A DNA stretch of 8,695 nt from Rhodospirillales bacterium (GTDB lineage: Bacteria; Pseudomonadota; Alphaproteobacteria; Acetobacterales; Acetobacteraceae): contig JAGWIE010000047.1 of assembly GCA_028866445.1 (NCBI GenBank), forward strand, positions 1 to 8,695, written 5' to 3'. The notes under the pieces were generated by a model, which was not told the DNA's origin, ran no database searches, and saw nothing but the letters and a program-made list of their open reading frames with translations. The translations under genes were made by a program, and so were the position numbers. Below, piece by piece: positions 6,376 through 8,695 of this stretch; within the stretch, counting starts at the first letter, position 1; every line of letters begins with the position of its first letter.

Positions 6376-7524
6376 TTATCGCTCCAGCGCCTGGGCCAGC
6401 GTGGCCGTCACGCGTTTGGCTTGTTCGTCGGTCAGGTCTGGGTGGATCGGCAATGCCAGCACACGGGCACCCAGGTTCTCCGCCACAGGCAAGGTCACGC
6501 CGTCATGCGCCGCCATATAAGCTGGCTGCTGGTGTAAGGCGCGTGGATAGTAAACCGCATGGCCGATATTGGCCGCCGCAAGCGCGGCCTTTGCGGCCTC
6601 GCGCGTGGCTTCGTCCGGTAGCAGCACAGAATAAACCGCCCAGGCGCTTTGCGTGCCCGGCATACGCAAGGGGGTTTCCAGCACATCTTTCAGCGCGGCA
6701 TCATAAATGCGGGCGATTTCCTCGCGCCTGGCAATCTCGCCCTCGAAAACTTCCAGCTTGGCCAGCAACACGGCGGCCTGCATCGTATCCAGCCTTCCGT
6801 TCATGCCGGTTCGCAGAACCTCGTAGCGCGTTGTGCCCTCGCCATGGGTGCGCAACGAACGGTACAGCGCCGCGCGCTCGGAGGACTCAGTAAATAGCGC
6901 CCCGCCATCGCCATAAGCGCCCAGCGGTTTGGAAGGGAAGAAGCTGGTGGCCGTGGCGTCCGCCGCTTTGCCCAGCCGCACGCCATCCTGTGCGGCACCA
7001 AAGCTCTGCGCGCAATCATCCAGCGTGAACAAGCCTTCACGCGCGGCAATGGCGCTGATGCCAGCCCAATCCGCTGGCTGGCCAAACAAATCCACACCAA
7101 TGATAGCACGCGGCTTTAATTTTCCCGCGCGTTTCACTGTCTCGATGCGCTCTTGCAGGCTGACGAGGTCGATCTGAAAGCTGCGCGGATCAACATCCAC
7201 GAATACCGGCGTGGCACCCAGCAGCAGCGGCACCTCGGCGGTGGCGGTGTATGTGAAGGCGGGCAGAAACACCGCATCCCCGCGCCCGATGCCTTCGGCC
7301 ATCATCGCGATCTGCAGCGCATCCGTGCCGGAGCTTACACTCACGCAATGGGCGGCGCCGCAAAAGGCGGCGAGCTTGCCCTCCAGCTCCAAAACCTCGG
7401 GCCCCAGAATATATTGCCCATGCGCCAGCACCGCATCCAGCCGCTCCCTCAAGCCTTGCCCCAGCCGCGCCTGCTGCGCTTTGAGGTCCAGAAACGGAAT
7501 CGGCGGAAAGTTTTGTGCGTTCAT
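6376..7524 (-). CDS. DegT/DnrJ/EryC1/StrS sugar aminotransferase, WbpE-like
   Basis: PLP-dependent enzyme that transfers an amino group, normally from glutamate, to a keto group of a nucleotide sugar. The 382-residue chain shows FLDLKAQQ at 11-18, HGQYILGPEV at 35-44, the phosphate-binding SSGTDALQ at 64-71, the cofactor-ring aspartate D170 in LDDCAQSFGA, the Schiff-base lysine K199 in SFFPSKPLG, and GMNGRLDTMQAA at 240-251. These stretches match Pseudomonas WbpE, which makes UDP-2-acetamido-3-amino-glucuronate, more closely than Campylobacter PglE. The exact sugar and carbon position remain inferred. It follows the dehydratase by 11 bp and precedes pip by 1 bp. No Shine-Dalgarno sequence stands before ATG 7524, and a hairpin holding the dehydratase stop lies there instead, so translation may depend on the upstream gene. 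No alternative start is evident close upstream, and the FLDL motif is at the expected distance from this one. Confidence 0.93.
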   Translation of the reverse strand: MNAQNFPPIPFLDLKAQQARLGQGLRERLDAVLAHGQYILGPEVLELEGKLAAFCGAAHCVSVSSGTDALQIAMMAEGIGRGDAVFLPAFTYTATAEVPLLLGATPVFVDVDPRSFQIDLVSLQERIETVKRAGKLKPRAIIGVDLFGQPADWAGISAIAAREGLFTLDDCAQSFGAAQDGVRLGKAADATATSFFPSKPLGAYGDGGALFTESSERAALYRSLRTHGEGTTRYEVLRTGMNGRLDTMQAAVLLAKLEVFEGEIARREEIARIYDAALKDVLETPLRMPGTQSAWAVYSVLLPDEATREAAKAALAAANIGHAVYYPRALHQQPAYMAAHDGVTLPVAENLGARVLALPIHPDLTDEQAKRVTATLAQALER

Positions 7525-7529
7525 GGGGT

Positions 7530-7545
7530 GGCAGACTACTCTGCC
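7530..7545 (-). promoter_or_regulatory. Perfect hairpin carrying the dehydratase stop in its loop
   Basis: Six-base perfect arms (GGCAGA and TCTGCC) enclose a 4-nt loop that contains the TAG stop of the dehydratase gene (7536-7538). The hairpin ends 5 nt before the aminotransferase ATG. There is no run of T after it, so it does not look like an intrinsic terminator. A role in coupling translation of the two genes is inference, and a short repeat of this size can also arise by chance. Confidence 0.35.
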
Positions 7546-8695
7546 GCGTGCGGCACGGCGAGACCCGGCGGGGCTAAAAATTCAGGCACCATTTTATGCA
7601 GCAATGCCACGGCGCTGGCTTCGTCACCCTCGCGCGCGGCAGCGGTTAGTTCCGCCATGGCAGCGTTCACGGCTCCGAGGTTCACAAGCCTGGGGGTGGC
7701 CATCAACAATCCCTCATGCTCTGTCGGCAGGGGCTCCTCAGCACCGTGAAAAAGCTCCTCAAACAGCTTTTCTCCTGGCCGCAGCCCGGTGAATTTAATC
7801 TGGATGTCCTCATCCGGCTTCAGCCCCGCCAGACGGATCATCTGCCGCGCGAGGTCAACAATTTTTACCGGCTCGCCCATATCCAGCACAAAAATGCCGC
7901 CATCGGGAATGGCTTCCTCCCCGCTGCCTGCGGCAGAAGCCTGCAACACCAGCCCCACAGCCTCGCGCACGGTCATGAAATATCGTTGCATCTCGGGGTC
8001 GGTGACGGTGAGTGGCCCGCCTTGAGCCAACTGGCGGCGGAACAGCGGCACAACCGAGCCCGTAGAACCCAGCACATTGCCAAACCGCACCGTTACGCAA
8101 CGCATTCCATGGCCATCATGCCGCGCCGTTACATCCAGCGCCTGGGCATACATTTCCGCGAGGCGCTTGGAAGCCCCCATAACCGAGCTGGGATTCACCG
8201 CCTTGTCGGTCGAGATCAGCACCATCAGCTTCGCCCCGGCGGCAGCGGCGGCATCCGCTACCACCCGCGTGCCCAGCGCGTTGGTGCGCAGGCCTTCCAG
8301 CCGGTTCGCCTCCACAATCGGCACATGCTTCAGCGCAGCGGCATGGAACACCAATTCCGGCCGGAAAGAGTCTGCAATGGCCTGGATATGCGCCGCGTCC
8401 CGTACATCCGCCACCACCGTCCGGCGCGGCAAAGCCGGGGCCAGCTCTTTAATCTCCAGGTCAATCTGCCAGAGCGCGAATTCAGATGAATCAAGCAGCA
8501 GAATTTCCGAAGGGCCAAACCCCGCCACCTGGCGGCACAGCTCTGAGCCGATGCTCCCACCCGCCCCAGTCACCATCACGCGCTGCCCCGCAATAAGCTC
8601 GGCCATCGCCTCATGGTCCAGTCGCACCTGGCGGCGGTTCAGCAGATCCTCAATGGCGATGGGCTGCAACGCCACTTTCTGGTCTACTGGCGCTA
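7536..8695 (-). CDS. Nucleotide-sugar 4,6-dehydratase, WbpM/CapD/PglF type, partial at 5' end
   Basis: C-terminal catalytic part of a large extended short-chain dehydrogenase that converts a UDP-N-acetyl-hexosamine (or similar NDP-sugar) to the 4-keto-6-deoxy form. Numbering from the in-frame GTG at 8675, the NAD-binding motif TGAGGSIGSE is at 36-45, LLLDSSE at 59-65, HAAALKHVP at 111-119, and the catalytic set is S155 (LISTDKA), M166 and K170 (MGASK). Met in place of the usual Tyr gives the SMK triad known for the long WbpM-type enzymes. VRFGNVLGS is at 196-204, RYFMTVREAV at 231-240 and FTGLRPGEKLFEEL at 295-308. The frame stays open upstream of that GTG to the window edge and reads as the family's linker (residues APVDQK before it), so the GTG is not the true start. 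The N-terminal membrane helices and Rossmann-like domain should lie beyond the edge. The aminotransferase follows after 11 bp. Confidence 0.93.
   Translation of the reverse strand, partial: APVDQKVALQPIAIEDLLNRRQVRLDHEAMAELIAGQRVMVTGAGGSIGSELCRQVAGFGPSEILLLDSSEFALWQIDLEIKELAPALPRRTVVADVRDAAHIQAIADSFRPELVFHAAALKHVPIVEANRLEGLRTNALGTRVVADAAAAAGAKLMVLISTDKAVNPSSVMGASKRLAEMYAQALDVTARHDGHGMRCVTVRFGNVLGSTGSVVPLFRRQLAQGGPLTVTDPEMQRYFMTVREAVGLVLQASAAGSGEEAIPDGGIFVLDMGEPVKIVDLARQMIRLAGLKPDEDIQIKFTGLRPGEKLFEELFHGAEEPLPTEHEGLLMATPRLVNLGAVNAAMAELTAAAREGDEASAVALLHKMVPEFLAPPGLAVPHAAE

Noticed and set aside
5796..6893. Long plus-strand open frame of 365 codons opposite pip and the aminotransferase.
   Set aside because: It spans the junction of two well-supported genes, has a low-complexity Arg/Pro/Ala-rich product without domains, and no ribosome binding site or context of its own.
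7716..8489. Plus-strand open frame of 257 codons opposite the dehydratase.
   Set aside because: The product is rich in His, Arg and Gln as expected of an antisense shadow, and every dehydratase motif lies on the other strand.

Overview
The window is almost entirely coding and looks like chromosomal DNA of a GC-rich alphaproteobacterium. The main clues are a short prolyl-tRNA synthetase without the editing insertion, a single LolC/LolE-type permease next to LolD, and an Ala in place of the first Gly of the LolD Walker A motif, a form I recall from alphaproteobacterial LolD. The family could be Acetobacteraceae or another Rhodospirillales group, but the sequence alone does not settle this. I see no mobile element, tRNA, rRNA or CRISPR array.

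The left half (about 78-4453, + strand) is a tight run of four genes: a membrane acyltransferase of the acyltransferase-3 family, proS, a lolC/lolE-type lipoprotein-releasing permease and lolD. The gaps are 8 bp, then a 1-bp overlap, then an 8-bp overlap, which suggests one transcript. LolC/E and LolD together form the ABC machine that extracts outer-membrane lipoproteins from the inner membrane. ProS is a housekeeping translation enzyme. The acyltransferase probably modifies a surface sugar or other envelope component, but its substrate cannot be read from the sequence.

The right half (4450-8695, - strand) is a second tight run read toward the first: a WbpM/CapD-type nucleotide-sugar 4,6-dehydratase whose 5' part lies beyond the window, a WbpE-like PLP-dependent sugar aminotransferase, a proline iminopeptidase, and a TAXI-type periplasmic binding protein with a twin-arginine-like signal. 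Spacings are 11 bp, 1 bp and a 4-bp ATGA overlap. The first two genes point to synthesis of an amino-deoxy sugar for O-antigen, capsule or glycoprotein. The last two have no evident role in that pathway.

The two runs meet tail to tail at a TTAA palindrome (4450-4453) that supplies the stop codon on both strands, so there is no intergenic space for a terminator. The genes are mostly ordinary family members. The points worth a second look are the shared stop, a hairpin with the dehydratase stop codon in its loop just before the aminotransferase start, the chemical mismatch between the dehydratase and the WbpE-like aminotransferase, and the odd company of Pip and the orphan TAXI protein. I did not find convincing evidence of a new biological system.
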